Below, one piece after another: positions 8,844 through 18,422 of a stretch of 64,000 nucleotides of DNA (the first letter of the stretch is position 1; each line of letters starts with the position of its first letter). Under the pieces are notes generated by a model that had not been told where the DNA came from, ran no database searches, and saw only the letters and a list, made by a program, of their open reading frames with translations. The position numbers were made by a program, and so were the translations under genes. Origin of the DNA: Lactobacillus sp. CBA3606 (lineage in GTDB: Bacteria > Bacillota > Bacilli > Lactobacillales > Lactobacillaceae); the NCBI RefSeq assembly GCF_002970935.1, contig NZ_CP027194.1, positions 434,001 to 498,000 of the forward strand, given 5' to 3'.

Positions 8844-10595
8844 ATGTCTAAGAATAAAAGGGCGATTATTATTATTGGCCTTGCCGTGCTTTTATTGATG
8901 AGTCCATTGATTTTCAATCAACAGGCTTTATTAGGTGTTGATGGCTATTTTCAATATAGTCGAATTTATGAAGCTGCCATGCAATTAAAGAACCATAATA
9001 TTAGTTTTATTAATATTTATTCATTTCAACAAGCTGGACGAATTGTTAATAGTCTATATAGTCCACTGATCACTTATCTTGCCGGTGCCGTGTTATTGTT
9101 AGTGGGTACCTGGTATCGTTTTCAATTAGTAAGTGTTTTTCTAGTTTACTTCATTAGTGGCTATGTGACCTATCATGCTGCACGTCGTTTTCAGTTATCA
9201 CAACGGCTATCGTTGGCATTAGGACTCATTTTTCTAAGTTCCAATGCGGTATATGGGTTTATTTTTGGGGTCACTTGGCGGTCAATTGCGTTTGGGCTAC
9301 TGCCGATCTTTATCGGACCAATGTTGGATCTTTATAAGGGGGACTGGCGCTTACCTGCGATGCTTAAACTTGGCATCTATATTGGCATTTTAGCCCAATT
9401 TCAAGTTTTAACGGTCGCATTGTTACTCCCATTCTTACTCCCGTTTTTCGTGCGTGGTTTGTGGCATTCTAGCCTTAAACTAAAAGCCCTATTAAATTTA
9501 GTAGCGGCAGTGTTATTAGTACTTTTACTTAGTTTAAATGCGTTATTACCATTGTTAGAGGTCTATCGTGGTAATACGTTAATTCCACCGGTTGCGATGG
9601 ACATGATGAGCAATACCAGTTTGATTTTGCAGCCAATTTATAATGGCGTTGATTCCAATAGTGATATTGTCATAACGGTGATCGTCTATGCAATGGTGAT
9701 GGGGTTAATTATGTTCTGGTCACGATTACATGGATTTACCAAGTTATTGGCCGTTGTGGCCTTGTGCTATACAATTGCGGGCACGAGTTTAATTCCTTGG
9801 GATTTAATTCAAAAAAACATGCCATATTTGCAATCATTTTTACAAATGCCTCGTCGTATCTCACTAGTTGGGACGCCATTTCTAATTGTTGCGGCGGCGC
9901 TCATCTATCATGATGCTGCTCGTAGCACTGAAAGTGTCAAATTTCAGAAGGGACTGGTCTTTGCAAGTCTATTTCTAGGGCTCTTATCATTGTTGCTTTG
10001 CACCCAAAAAGTTGTTAAAAATGTGCATCGGACGCTACAACCAACAACGTCTTTGGCCAGTGGCTTACAAACTGCGGACAATAATGTGCATTCTAAATTA
10101 ACGCATTTTATGCAATTGCAACCGGCTTTTCATACCCATGATTTAAGCAAACTAATCCGAGAAGCTGATCGGACGACGCCAGACTATATTCCGATTACGC
10201 ACAAAGTTGAAACTCATGCGAATGTTTACGGCGCTTATTTAAAGAAATTCTCAGCGCAAAAGCATAAGTTTAGCTATCGAGTTATGAGAGCTGGTGTTCA
10301 GTTGACATGGACTGCCAAGCGGGCTAAAACGCGCTCGGTACCCGTCGTGGCTTATCGGCGATCAACGTTAACTTTAAATGGGAAACCATTAACACATCAG
10401 CAGATGACACATAATTGGGTTGGGGATATTTCCATTAAACAGCACCGAGGGCGTAATGTCTTGACCGTTCGATATACCCCTAGTCGAATTACCACACTGG
10501 GTACGAACGTAACGCTGGGGGTGTGGTTGGTTGTTATCTTGGTGCTAATCCAGCAGGGCTTTAATCGGTTGCGACATCGCCGCTTGGTTGGATAA
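8844..10595 (+). CDS. Polytopic membrane protein, GT-C/YfhO-like
   Basis: This 583-residue protein has an N-terminal helix, then GVDGYFQYSRI (Asp about residue 34) in the first outside loop, and about 11 further helices to residue 390. A soluble C-terminal region of about 150 residues and a last helix follow. The acidic first-loop motif and topology resemble GT-C enzymes and YfhO relatives that use lipid-linked sugars; the sequence alone does not give a substrate. It has its own promoter and terminator and sits directly after the GT2/GT-C operon, which suggests a role in surface polysaccharide or teichoic-acid decoration. Start: ATG 8844 with GGGGAGG upstream. Confidence 0.7.
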   Translation: MSKNKRAIIIIGLAVLLLMSPLIFNQQALLGVDGYFQYSRIYEAAMQLKNHNISFINIYSFQQAGRIVNSLYSPLITYLAGAVLLLVGTWYRFQLVSVFLVYFISGYVTYHAARRFQLSQRLSLALGLIFLSSNAVYGFIFGVTWRSIAFGLLPIFIGPMLDLYKGDWRLPAMLKLGIYIGILAQFQVLTVALLLPFLLPFFVRGLWHSSLKLKALLNLVAAVLLVLLLSLNALLPLLEVYRGNTLIPPVAMDMMSNTSLILQPIYNGVDSNSDIVITVIVYAMVMGLIMFWSRLHGFTKLLAVVALCYTIAGTSLIPWDLIQKNMPYLQSFLQMPRRISLVGTPFLIVAAALIYHDAARSTESVKFQKGLVFASLFLGLLSLLLCTQKVVKNVHRTLQPTTSLASGLQTADNNVHSKLTHFMQLQPAFHTHDLSKLIREADRTTPDYIPITHKVETHANVYGAYLKKFSAQKHKFSYRVMRAGVQLTWTAKRAKTRSVPVVAYRRSTLTLNGKPLTHQQMTHNWVGDISIKQHRGRNVLTVRYTPSRITTLGTNVTLGVWLVVILVLIQQGFNRLRHRRLVG

Positions 10596-10672
10596 ACGAG
10601 TCATGAACAGCTGATTACTATCAGCTTAAATATTTAACTAAATGATAGTTGCCAGTTAAAAAAATGGACCTT

Positions 10673-10733
10673 AAATAAAGTGCGACGAAAAACGACTGTT
10701 AAGTTTTTCGTCGCACTTTATTTTGAAAGCTAT
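10673..10733 (+). terminator. Long intrinsic terminator after the 8844 gene
   Basis: A perfect 20-bp stem (AAATAAAGTGCGACGAAAAA with its complement) carries a T-rich 3' arm. It separates this gene from the MurNAc operon. Confidence 0.88.
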
Positions 10734-10762
10734 TTTGTGAATAATAGTTTCAAAAATAAAAG

Positions 10763-10796
10763 AATGTATTAAAAAATATTGTAATTTAAATACATT
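10763..10796. promoter_or_regulatory. Candidate operator (inverted repeat) for the MurR-type regulator
   Basis: AATGTATT (10763-10770) and AATACATT (10789-10796) form an 8-bp inverted repeat whose interior contains the -35 box. RpiR/MurR repressors bind dyads near the promoters of the operons they sit in, so this is the natural candidate here. Confidence 0.4.
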
Positions 10797-10807
10797 GATG
10801 GTATATT
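10779..10807 (+). promoter_or_regulatory. Promoter of the MurNAc-6-P salvage operon
   Basis: TTGTAA (10779-10784) and TATATT (10802-10807) are separated by 17 nt. Transcription would start near 10814, so the cre site at 10821-10834 falls just downstream, a position where CcpA blocks elongation or initiation. Confidence 0.65.
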
Positions 10808-10820
10808 AATGACAAGCAAA

Positions 10821-10834
10821 TGAAAACGATTTCA
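10821..10834 (+). promoter_or_regulatory. Catabolite-responsive element (cre)
   Basis: TGAAAACGATTTCA matches the Firmicutes CcpA consensus at all fixed positions of the 14-bp core and lies just after the predicted transcription start of the mupG operon. It implies glucose repression of cell-wall sugar recycling. Confidence 0.75.
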
Positions 10835-10852
10835 ACAAAAGGAGCGAGACTC

Positions 10853-11908
10853 ATGCTTGGTTTTTCGGTTTATTTGAATCAGTCATTAGATACGCACCAG
10901 TTTAATCAAATGGCCAGCTTGCAACAAGCCGGCTTTACCGGTGTCTTCACCTCGTTACATATTCCTGAAGAGGATGCGACGCAATATTTAGCACGGCTCA
11001 AGGCTTTGGGTGCGGCCTGCCAGCGGTTAGGTCTAACGTTGACCGCTGATGTGTCGGCGGCGGGGATGCAACGGATGGGACTGGCTATTGAGAATCCCAA
11101 CGACATGCTGGCATTAGGCGTCACTACTTTAAGAATTGATGATGGTGTTGAAATGGCAACTATTGCAGCCCTGTCACAGCAACTCCCGATTGCGCTGAAT
11201 GCAAGTACAATTACGACAGCCAATATTTTAGCGTTAAAAGCGGCCGATGCCAATTTTGATCATTTGGAAGCTTGGCACAACTATTATCCACGCCCTGAAA
11301 CGGGATTAGATGAGGCCTGGCTGAAGGCGAAGAATCAATGGTTACAAGCACAAGGCTTTACAACTATGGCATTTGTTGCCGGTGATGCTGAGCGACGTGG
11401 TCCTATTAAGGCGGGGTTACCGACGTTAGAATGTGATCGTACTCGTCAGCCATTAGCCGCAGCCTTAAATTTGTTACGGCATGATCATGTCGATCGTGTC
11501 TATATTGGGGACCCAGCACTGAGTTGTCGAGTTCGCCACCAATTCGAACAGTATTTTAAAAATGATATTTTACAATTAACCGGTCGAACGACTGTCCCAG
11601 CGGTGTATGATCAGCTTTGGCATAATCGGATTGATGTGGCGCGTGATGTGGTGCGGCTCGTTGAAGGTCGTCAACGGTTGACTGCGATTACGCCTGTATC
11701 GCCAGTTAGTCGACCGATTGGCGCCATTACCATTGATAATGAAGCTTATGGTCGTTATGTTGGCGAATTACAACTGGTTAAACGCGGGTTAGCACCAGAT
11801 CAACGAGTGAATGTTGTGGGTCAAATCAGTGCTGCAGACGTGGCATTATTACCATTAATTGGTGGTAATCAGGCCGTGAAGATAATTAAGGAGGAACCTA
11901 ACCAATGA
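10853..11908 (+). CDS. mupG: 6-phospho-N-acetylmuramidase (DUF871 family)
   Basis: This 351-residue protein of the DUF871/MupG family has the conserved start [10 protein letters not shown] and the blocks [15 protein letters not shown] and [11 protein letters not shown] of a TIM-barrel. In Staphylococcus aureus MupG cleaves MurNAc-6-P-GlcNAc inside the cell after PTS uptake, releasing MurNAc-6-P for MurQ. The next genes are exactly murQ, the EIIBC transporter and a MurR-type regulator, which makes the assignment firm. An in-frame ATG at 10820 overlaps the cre site and lacks a ribosome-binding site; ATG 10853 follows AAAGGAGCG, so I use that. It overlaps murQ by 4 nt (ATGA). Confidence 0.9.
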   Translation: MLGFSVYLNQSLDTHQFNQMASLQQAGFTGVFTSLHIPEEDATQYLARLKALGAACQRLGLTLTADVSAAGMQRMGLAIENPNDMLALGVTTLRIDDGVEMATIAALSQQLPIALNASTITTANILALKAADANFDHLEAWHNYYPRPETGLDEAWLKAKNQWLQAQGFTTMAFVAGDAERRGPIKAGLPTLECDRTRQPLAAALNLLRHDHVDRVYIGDPALSCRVRHQFEQYFKNDILQLTGRTTVPAVYDQLWHNRIDVARDVVRLVEGRQRLTAITPVSPVSRPIGAITIDNEAYGRYVGELQLVKRGLAPDQRVNVVGQISAADVALLPLIGGNQAVKIIKEEPNQ

Positions 11909-12792
11909 ATTTAAGTCACTTAACTACTGAAACACGTAATCAAAAAACGATGGCGCTCGATACCATGCCGGTTGCGGATGTTTTAACTTTAATGAATCAG
12001 GAAGATCAAAAGGTACCGGCAGCGATTACAAAAGTTTTACCCCAAGTTGAAACCGCTGTCAAAAATATTATTAAAAGTTTTCAAGCTGGTGGTCGCTTAT
12101 TTTATATTGGCGCTGGTACTAGTGGGCGTTTAGGCGTATTAGATGCTGCGGAGTGTGTACCAACCTTTGGGACTGAACCCGAGATGGTCCAAGGCCTAAT
12201 CGCTGGTGGTATGACTGCCATGACCGTCGCAGTCGAAGGTGCAGAGGATTCTAAAGCATTTGGCAAACAAGATCTTGTCACTGCGCATTTAACCGCTAAT
12301 GATACGGTTGTAGGGATTGCCGCGAGTGGTCGGACACCTTATGTGATTGGTGGTTTAGATTATGCCAAGACGGTGGGGGCCGCAACAGTGAGCTTGGCCT
12401 GTAATTCTGGGGCGCTTATTAGTGAGCATGCGGATACCGCCATTGAAGTGGATGCTGGTCCTGAAATTTTGACAGGGTCAACCCGTTTGAAGTCAGGAAC
12501 GGCCCAAAAATTAGTCTTGAATATGTTGTCGACGGTTTCAATGATTGGTATTGGTAAGGTTTATCAAAACTTAATGGTCGATGTTAAACCCACCAATGAA
12601 AAATTGGTTGAACGTGCTAAGCGCATCATCATGCAAGCCACAGATTGTTCAAGTACAACAGCAACGACGGCGTTTACCGCAGCAGATCAAGATGTAAAAT
12701 TAGCAATCGTGATGGTCTTGACGGATTTGGATCATGATGAGGCGGCTAAACGATTACGGGCTGGTCAAGGTTTCGTTAGGAAAGCAATTTAA
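11905..12792 (+). CDS. murQ: N-acetylmuramic acid 6-phosphate etherase
   Basis: This 295-residue protein with a SIS fold contains the MurQ signature [16 protein letters not shown] (about 70-85) and the [15 protein letters not shown] block. It cleaves the lactyl ether of MurNAc-6-P to give GlcNAc-6-P and D-lactate in the cytoplasm. The start overlaps the mupG stop (ATGA), which indicates translational coupling. Length and composition are usual for the family. Confidence 0.96.
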   Translation: MNLSHLTTETRNQKTMALDTMPVADVLTLMNQEDQKVPAAITKVLPQVETAVKNIIKSFQAGGRLFYIGAGTSGRLGVLDAAECVPTFGTEPEMVQGLIAGGMTAMTVAVEGAEDSKAFGKQDLVTAHLTANDTVVGIAASGRTPYVIGGLDYAKTVGAATVSLACNSGALISEHADTAIEVDAGPEILTGSTRLKSGTAQKLVLNMLSTVSMIGIGKVYQNLMVDVKPTNEKLVERAKRIIMQATDCSSTTATTAFTAADQDVKLAIVMVLTDLDHDEAAKRLRAGQGFVRKAI

Positions 12793-12810
12793 TTAAGGAG
12801 GATTAGGCAG

Positions 12811-14304
12811 ATGGCTGAAGATAAATATGTACGCATCGGGCAGGAAATCTATGATAATGTCGGTGGACCTCAAAATATTGCCAAGTTAATTCATTGTATG
12901 ACACGGGTTCGAATGACAATTCGGGATGAATCATTAGTTGATATGGATGGCTTGAAGGCGATTAAAGGCGTCATGGGAGTTGTTCAAGAAGATACGCTAC
13001 AGGTGATTGTCGGTCCCGGGACGGTTGATAAGGTCGCACAAGCGATGGTAGACGCCGTTGGAGTAAAGTTAGGTGATCCCTTCCCAGCACCGGAAACTTT
13101 TACGACGAAAACCACGCCGGCTACAAGCCAGATGACAGATAAAGAACTGGTTGAAGCGAAAGCGAAAAAAGTGCATGCCGCTCAAAAAGCGAAGATTAAA
13201 CAAACGCCGATGCGGAAGATATTAAGTGCGATCTCAAGTATTTTTATTCCATTAATTCCAGTCTTTGTTGGTGCTGGTTTGATCTCTGGGATTGCGGCTA
13301 TTTTATCTAACATGATGTTGGCCGGTGATATTGGTAAGAGTTGGACTGATTTCATCAATGTTTTAAAGGTCATCAACAGCGGTTTATTCACTTATTTAGT
13401 TATTTATGTTGGGATTAATAGTGCGACGGTGTTTGGCGCGACTGCTGGATTAGGTGGGGTAATCGGTGCCGTTACGATGTTAACTGGGATTATGCCACAA
13501 GCACCGATTCATAATATCTTCAATGGTCAGGCTTTATCGGCTGGTCAAGGTGGGATTATCGGTGTCATCTTTGCTGTATGGGTCTTATCAATTATTGAAA
13601 AATGGTTGCACAAGGTCATTCCAGATTCAATTGACATTATTATTACGCCAATGGTGTCGTTACTAGTCGTTGGGGTGTTTACCATTTTCTTGGTTATGCC
13701 AATTGCAGGTGTTATTTCAACGGGCTTAGTTGGTGGTGTGGAATGGGTCTTAAACGTTGGTGGGGCCTTCTCCGGCTTCATTTTAGGGCTATTCTTCTTA
13801 CCGATGGTGATGTTTGGGTTGCACCAAATTTTAACCCCAATCCATATTGAAATGATTAACAGTATGGGTAGCACACCACTTTTACCAATCTTAGCCATGG
13901 CTGGTGGCGGTCAAGTTGGGGCAGCGTTAGCGTTATGGATTCGTTGCCGTAATAATCAAGAATTAACAAATCTTATTAAAGGTGCCTTACCAGTCGGAAT
14001 TTTAGGAATTGGCGAACCGTTGATTTATGGGGTTACCTTACCATTAGGACGCCCATTCATTACTGCTTGTATCGGTGGTGGGATTGGCGGAGCCGTTGTC
14101 GGTGGCCTGGGTCATATTGGCGCGATTGCCATTGGACCTTCCGGCGTCGCCTTAATTCCATTGATTGCCAATGGGCATTGGTTGGGCTATGTTGCTGGAT
14201 TATTAGCTGCATATATCGGTGGATTTGTGGCGACTTACTTCTTCGGTATTCCCAAGGATGCCATGGCTGCTAAGGATAAAGATGGCAAGTTGCTAAATGC
14301 CTAG
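12811..14304 (+). CDS. murP: PTS EIIBC, MurNAc/MurNAc-GlcNAc type
   Basis: This 497-residue protein has an N-terminal EIIB domain with the phospho-acceptor Cys29 in [10 protein letters not shown], a charged linker around 110-130, and a ten-helix EIIC domain of the glucose/sucrose superfamily with the GIGEPLIYG block near 395. It has no EIIA domain of its own; a separate EIIA gene closes the operon. Location between murQ and the MurR-type regulator gives the substrate (MurNAc or the MurNAc-GlcNAc disaccharide) by inference. Start: ATG 12811 with AAGGAGG upstream. Confidence 0.88.
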   Translation: MAEDKYVRIGQEIYDNVGGPQNIAKLIHCMTRVRMTIRDESLVDMDGLKAIKGVMGVVQEDTLQVIVGPGTVDKVAQAMVDAVGVKLGDPFPAPETFTTKTTPATSQMTDKELVEAKAKKVHAAQKAKIKQTPMRKILSAISSIFIPLIPVFVGAGLISGIAAILSNMMLAGDIGKSWTDFINVLKVINSGLFTYLVIYVGINSATVFGATAGLGGVIGAVTMLTGIMPQAPIHNIFNGQALSAGQGGIIGVIFAVWVLSIIEKWLHKVIPDSIDIIITPMVSLLVVGVFTIFLVMPIAGVISTGLVGGVEWVLNVGGAFSGFILGLFFLPMVMFGLHQILTPIHIEMINSMGSTPLLPILAMAGGGQVGAALALWIRCRNNQELTNLIKGALPVGILGIGEPLIYGVTLPLGRPFITACIGGGIGGAVVGGLGHIGAIAIGPSGVALIPLIANGHWLGYVAGLLAAYIGGFVATYFFGIPKDAMAAKDKDGKLLNA

Positions 14305-14334
14305 TTAACGGTAAAATGAGATGGGAGGGATATA

Positions 14335-15180
14335 ATGACTAATATTTTATTTACCATTCATAGTCGGTTAGCCGATTTTTCTAAAGCGGATCAAAAAATT
14401 GGGCGTTATATTCTAAAACATGCGCATGCCGTGATTACGATGAGTACCGCTGAATTGGCAACCGCTGCTGGAGTTAGCACAGCGACAGTCGTGCGCTTTG
14501 GTAAGGCGATTATCCCAGATGGCGGTTACCCAGCTTTAAAATTAAAATTATCTGCTGAAACGAATGTTGATCAAAAATTGTATGCTGAAATCAATCCGCA
14601 AGATAGTTTGACGGCGGTTAAGTCCAAGCTAGCATTACGGGTATCACATACTATTGAAGAAACTAATGTGGTGTTAGAAAATGCCGCATTAAAAAAAGCC
14701 AGTCAATTATTGGCACAAGCACAAAATATTTATGTTTTTGGCATTGGCGCCTCTGATGTGGTGGCGTCTGATTTCCAACAGAAGTTTATGCGGGTCGGTA
14801 AATCGGTGATGCATGCGGCCGATGGTCACTTGGTGGCAGTCGGCTTGACAACACAGAAAGCCCATGCGGTCTTGGTGTTAGTATCAAATTCAGGTGAAAA
14901 AGCCGAAGGGCAACAATTAGCGGAACTAGCCAAAACCGTTGCGGTCCCGATTATTGTTTTAACACGCAATGCCAAAAGCCCACTGGGCCAATTGGCAGAC
15001 GTTGTTTTACTGAATGATGATAGTGAGGAAAATCAAACGGCGCGGAGTGCGGCGACAACATCGTTATTAGCGCAACTTTATGTAGTGGATTTGCTGTATT
15101 ATACGTACATTAAAGCTGATTATCAAACGCATATCCAACAACTAATTGAGTCACGAGACGCTATTCAAGAACATTTTTAA
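14335..15180 (+). CDS. murR: RpiR/MurR-family transcriptional regulator
   Basis: This 281-residue protein has an N-terminal helix-turn-helix (STAELATAAGVSTATVVRFGKAI at about 38-60) and a C-terminal SIS domain (YVFGIGASDVVASDF, VLVLVSNSGEK), the RpiR layout. E. coli MurR is a repressor released by MurNAc-6-P; the SIS domain here sits in the same pathway context, so the same ligand is likely. The candidate target is the inverted repeat at 10763-10796. It is co-transcribed with murP (30 nt gap). Confidence 0.88.
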   Translation: MTNILFTIHSRLADFSKADQKIGRYILKHAHAVITMSTAELATAAGVSTATVVRFGKAIIPDGGYPALKLKLSAETNVDQKLYAEINPQDSLTAVKSKLALRVSHTIEETNVVLENAALKKASQLLAQAQNIYVFGIGASDVVASDFQQKFMRVGKSVMHAADGHLVAVGLTTQKAHAVLVLVSNSGEKAEGQQLAELAKTVAVPIIVLTRNAKSPLGQLADVVLLNDDSEENQTARSAATTSLLAQLYVVDLLYYTYIKADYQTHIQQLIESRDAIQEHF

Positions 15181-15196
15181 TAAGGAGAATCAGGTC

Positions 15197-15679
15197 ATGT
15201 TTGGACTTAAAAAGAAAAATAAATTGGTTCGTTTAGGGGCCATTGCCACAGGTCAATTAATGCCAATTACCGCGGTTACTGATCAAGTGTTTTCACAAAA
15301 GATGATGGGCGATGGCTTTGCCATTACGCCTAGTACCGGTCAAATTGTAGCGCCGGCTGCTGGTGAGATTAAAACAATTGCGGCTACGAAACATGCGATT
15401 ATGATGACTACGGCGACTGGCTTGGAATTAATGCTCCATTTAGGGTTAGATACGGTTGAATTAAACGGTGCGCCGTTTACGGTTCAAGTTAAAGTTGGCG
15501 ATCAAGTACAACTAGGAACGCCACTGGTGACGATGGATTTGGCAGCCATTCAAGCCGCCGGAAAAGCGACGACAGTGATGACCGTTGTGACTAATATGGA
15601 TCAAGTGACTAACCTCACTGCAGCCAATAATCAAGCGATTACGGCCGGCGAAGTTGCTGTTGAAGCGACTTTGGCCTAA
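15197..15679 (+). CDS. PTS glucose-family EIIA protein
   Basis: This 160-residue single-domain EIIA of the Crr family has both active-site histidines: KHAIMMTTATG (first His) and LMLHLGLDTVELNG (phosphorylated His). It carries phosphate from HPr to the EIIBC protein encoded two genes upstream, which lacks this domain, so the operon is self-sufficient for uptake. I start it at ATG 15197 after TAAGGAG; an earlier in-frame ATG lies inside murR. A terminator follows after 8 nt. Confidence 0.92.
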   Translation: MFGLKKKNKLVRLGAIATGQLMPITAVTDQVFSQKMMGDGFAITPSTGQIVAPAAGEIKTIAATKHAIMMTTATGLELMLHLGLDTVELNGAPFTVQVKVGDQVQLGTPLVTMDLAAIQAAGKATTVMTVVTNMDQVTNLTAANNQAITAGEVAVEATLA

Positions 15680-15686
15680 ACAATTA

Positions 15687-15728
15687 AGCTAGTTATCAAG
15701 GATTAAGCCCTGATAACTAGCTTTTTTT
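15687..15728 (+). terminator. Terminator of the MurNAc operon
   Basis: A perfect 12-bp stem (AGCTAGTTATCA and its complement) is followed by a T-run. Confidence 0.92.
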
Positions 15729-15934
15729 AATCAGCTACATTGACTAACATAGAAATTAGCTAACGAATTAGTTCAAACGGGAGACGCTTAGTAAACCTGA
15801 CTTTTGTATGATACAATTTTTTGGGGGAATCGTAATTATTAGCAATATTAGTAAAACAGGATTGTTGGGTATCACAATCGCCTTAGAGGCACTTTAAGAT
15901 TTATAGAAAAATATTGATAAAAATAGGGCGTACT

Positions 15935-15974
15935 AAAATAAACGAGCCACCAATAATGGTGATTCGTTTATTTT
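15935..15974 (-). terminator. Terminator of rqcH
   Basis: The arms AAAATAAACGA and TCGTTTATTTT, with an inner ACCA/TGGT pairing, precede a T-rich stretch on the minus strand. The 305-nt gap between the EIIA and rqcH genes holds only this, the upstream terminator and a promoter-like TATGATACAAT near 15806. Confidence 0.75.
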
Positions 15975-15984
15975 TGGTGATGCT

Positions 15985-17688
15985 TTATTTTTTTACAGCC
16001 AATGCTTCAACCAAGTCAGCGTCTGGTGAGACATATAATGTTTTTTGTCCCTCGTAAATAACGAGCCCAGGCTTAGCACCATTAGGTTTGCGGATGCGAT
16101 TGACTTGAACATAGTCGACTGGAACTGTAGCCGAGTCACGAGCTTTTGAGAAGTAGGCCGCTAGATTGGCTGCTTCAGTTAAGGTCTGTTCACTAGGCGT
16201 GTTTGAATGAATAATGACATGTGAGCCGGGAATCTTTTGCGTATGCAACCAATAATCACTCTTGCGGGCAGTTTTTAATGTCAATTGATCATTTTGCCGG
16301 TTATTTTTACCAACAGAGATTTCGGTGCCATCACTAGCCACGAATTTTTGAGGCTGGATGGGTTGGCGACGCCGGGCTTTCTTCTTAGTCTTACGAGCCT
16401 TTAAATAGCCCTGTTGCGTTAGTTCTTCACGAATTTCGGTAATGTCAGCCGGGGTCGCTAATTCAATTTGAGTTTGAACATTGTCCAAATAATCAATTTC
16501 AGCTTGAGTTAGTGTTAACTGTTCGCCAACATAAATTACGGCATTCTTTTGTTTCTGATAGCGCGAAAAATATTTCTGAGCATTACGTGAAGGCGATAAT
16601 TGATTAGATAAGGCAATCTTTAAAGGAACATTATCATGATAATAGTCTGGTAGACTGATTTCAGTCATGCCCCGTTTGACTTCGTGTAAATAAGTCGTTA
16701 AGATCTCACCTTTGAGTCGTAGTTCATCGGCCTGTTTAGTATTAACTAGTGTTTGTTGTAACTTTTTGAATTTGTTGCGGTTTTTCTTTAAATCATTTCG
16801 TACGACCCGAACTAAATTACCAGCCTGCTGCTGCACGCGTTCCCGTTGGGCGGCATCTTGATAATAAAAGTCTAACAGCGCACTCAATGAGTCAAACTGG
16901 CGCGTTTTCGAGCCGAAAAATGGGTAAGGCCCGGCAGCAAACATCGTCTTGCGGTTAGCAAGGGTCAATAAGGTGGCCTTTGGCTGATCGAATTGCGCCA
17001 AGAAAGCCTGATAGTGAGCCGAGACATCGCCGGTTTGATGTAAATCAGCCGCTAATTGAAGGGAACTATCACGGCCAAGTCCTTGATAATGTTGTTGCAG
17101 TTGCTGAGCTAAAACTTCTTGATTGGGGTATTGCTTAACCAATTCCAGAAAATCCTGATTCGCGATGAAAGGATTAACTTTATCTTGTTTAGGTGGCTCG
17201 ATATAAGTTGCCCCTGGTAGCAGTAGCCGGTAGCGATTTTGATCCGCCCCAACGTGTTTAATGACATCTAAAATTTTACCCGTTTGATTATCAACCAAAA
17301 TAACATTACTGTGACGAGCCATAATTTCAATGATTAAAGTGAGCTGTTCAGCATCACCTAACTCGTTACGGGTGGTAATTGTAAAGTGGACGACCCGGTC
17401 ATTAGCCACTTGTTTAATACCAGTTAAAATAGCACCTTGGAGATATTTGCGCATCATCATGGCAAAGTTAGTCGGGACCGCTGGGTTAACGTATGGAATT
17501 TGCGTCACTTGCACCCGTGGATAGGTAGGATCAGCCGATAACAATAACGGCCAATTTTTACCATTCGAACGAATCGTTAGAATTAACTCATTTTGATAAG
17601 GCTGGTGAATTTTAGTAATGCGGCCATTTAATAAATTTTCGTGTAATTCGGTGACCATGGCATGGGTAAATAATCCATCAAAAGACAT
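15985..17688 (-). CDS. rqcH: NFACT-family ribosome quality-control factor RqcH (FbpA-like)
   Basis: This 567-residue protein has the NFACT order: an N-terminal domain (SFDGLFTHAMVTELHENL, MMMRKYLQGA, EIMARHSNVILVD), coiled coil around 285-335 and 385-430, and the NFACT-R domain near 450-550 with SDYWLHTQKIPGSHVIIHS. In Bacillus RqcH recruits tRNA-Ala to stalled 50S subunits and adds alanine tails; older annotations call it fibronectin-binding protein. Start: ATG 17688 with GCGAGTG upstream; the ATG six codons earlier lacks a site. It stands alone, with its own terminator. Confidence 0.9.
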   Translation of the reverse strand: MSFDGLFTHAMVTELHENLLNGRITKIHQPYQNELILTIRSNGKNWPLLLSADPTYPRVQVTQIPYVNPAVPTNFAMMMRKYLQGAILTGIKQVANDRVVHFTITTRNELGDAEQLTLIIEIMARHSNVILVDNQTGKILDVIKHVGADQNRYRLLLPGATYIEPPKQDKVNPFIANQDFLELVKQYPNQEVLAQQLQQHYQGLGRDSSLQLAADLHQTGDVSAHYQAFLAQFDQPKATLLTLANRKTMFAAGPYPFFGSKTRQFDSLSALLDFYYQDAAQRERVQQQAGNLVRVVRNDLKKNRNKFKKLQQTLVNTKQADELRLKGEILTTYLHEVKRGMTEISLPDYYHDNVPLKIALSNQLSPSRNAQKYFSRYQKQKNAVIYVGEQLTLTQAEIDYLDNVQTQIELATPADITEIREELTQQGYLKARKTKKKARRRQPIQPQKFVASDGTEISVGKNNRQNDQLTLKTARKSDYWLHTQKIPGSHVIIHSNTPSEQTLTEAANLAAYFSKARDSATVPVDYVQVNRIRKPNGAKPGLVIYEGQKTLYVSPDADLVEALAVKK

Positions 17689-17847
17689 GTGATCACTCGC
17701 TTTCATATAGTAGTTTCAACTTGACTGGTGATTAACAGTCAACCTTTACTAGTATACCTTGGGAACTAACTTGGTGCAAAATAATTGGTCGGGTAACTCA
17801 ATGTTATATACAAAAACTGATTTACCAAGAGATTCTCGAAAAACTGC

Positions 17848-17876
17848 TTTCAGACAAAGGTTGCTTATTGTATAAT
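17848..17876 (+). promoter_or_regulatory. Promoter of the MarR gene
   Basis: A consensus TATAAT at 17871-17876 has a weak TTTCAG at 17848-17853 with a 17-nt spacer. The leader would be about 25 nt. Confidence 0.5.
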
Positions 17877-17908
17877 ACATATGACTTTATATTTTGGAGG
17901 TAACTAAC

Positions 17909-18331
17909 ATGAAATCGAGTTTAGCAGCCTTGGCAGCCACCGCCAAGCAACAGACCGCCGTCTTGAAAAAAATTACGAAAGCCCAGGGAATCACGGTGGC
18001 TGAGTGGCAATTACTCACTAAATTATTGGCTGGGTTTGATACACAAGAGAAGTTAGCGATTGAAATGCAACTAGATACATCGACGTTGAGTCGACAACTC
18101 GCTAGCTTGGTAAAAAAAGAAAAACTGAGTAAGCAAGCGGTTGGGCGGGATCGCCGGCAGTTGATCTATACGATGACGACCACGGGTCAACAGGCAGTCG
18201 ACGTGGTTGCAACTGATTATGCGACCTATGAAGCAGCTGTTTTTGATAAATGGCCGCAAGATGAGCAAAACTTATTACGAATTCTATTGAACCGGCTAAA
18301 TAAATCGGTTGAGCGGACTTTAGTCGACTAA
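17909..18331 (+). CDS. MarR-family transcriptional regulator
   Basis: This 140-residue winged-helix protein carries the MarR core ITVAEWQLLTKLLAG, then the recognition helix MQLDTSTLSRQLASLVKK and the wing AVGRDRRQLIYTMTTTGQQ. Start: ATG at 17909 after TTTGGAGG; the upstream in-frame codon at 17894 lies before the ribosome-binding site. The regulated gene is not clear; the DegV gene begins about 90 nt downstream and may be read from the same promoter. Ligand unknown. Confidence 0.87.
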   Translation: MKSSLAALAATAKQQTAVLKKITKAQGITVAEWQLLTKLLAGFDTQEKLAIEMQLDTSTLSRQLASLVKKEKLSKQAVGRDRRQLIYTMTTTGQQAVDVVATDYATYEAAVFDKWPQDEQNLLRILLNRLNKSVERTLVD

Positions 18332-18422
18332 GCCACTTTTTGTTGGCGACGACAAGGTGGAGTCGAACTTAGTTTTATGCTATGATGATGAATATTATTT
18401 AGATGAGAAGTAGGTGTATGTC

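Noticed and set aside
15836-15898. Frame of about 20 codons with GGGGGA upstream and only an ATT as start, after a TATGATACAAT box
   Set aside because: ATT starts are very rare and the product has no feature; more likely non-coding spacer or debris.
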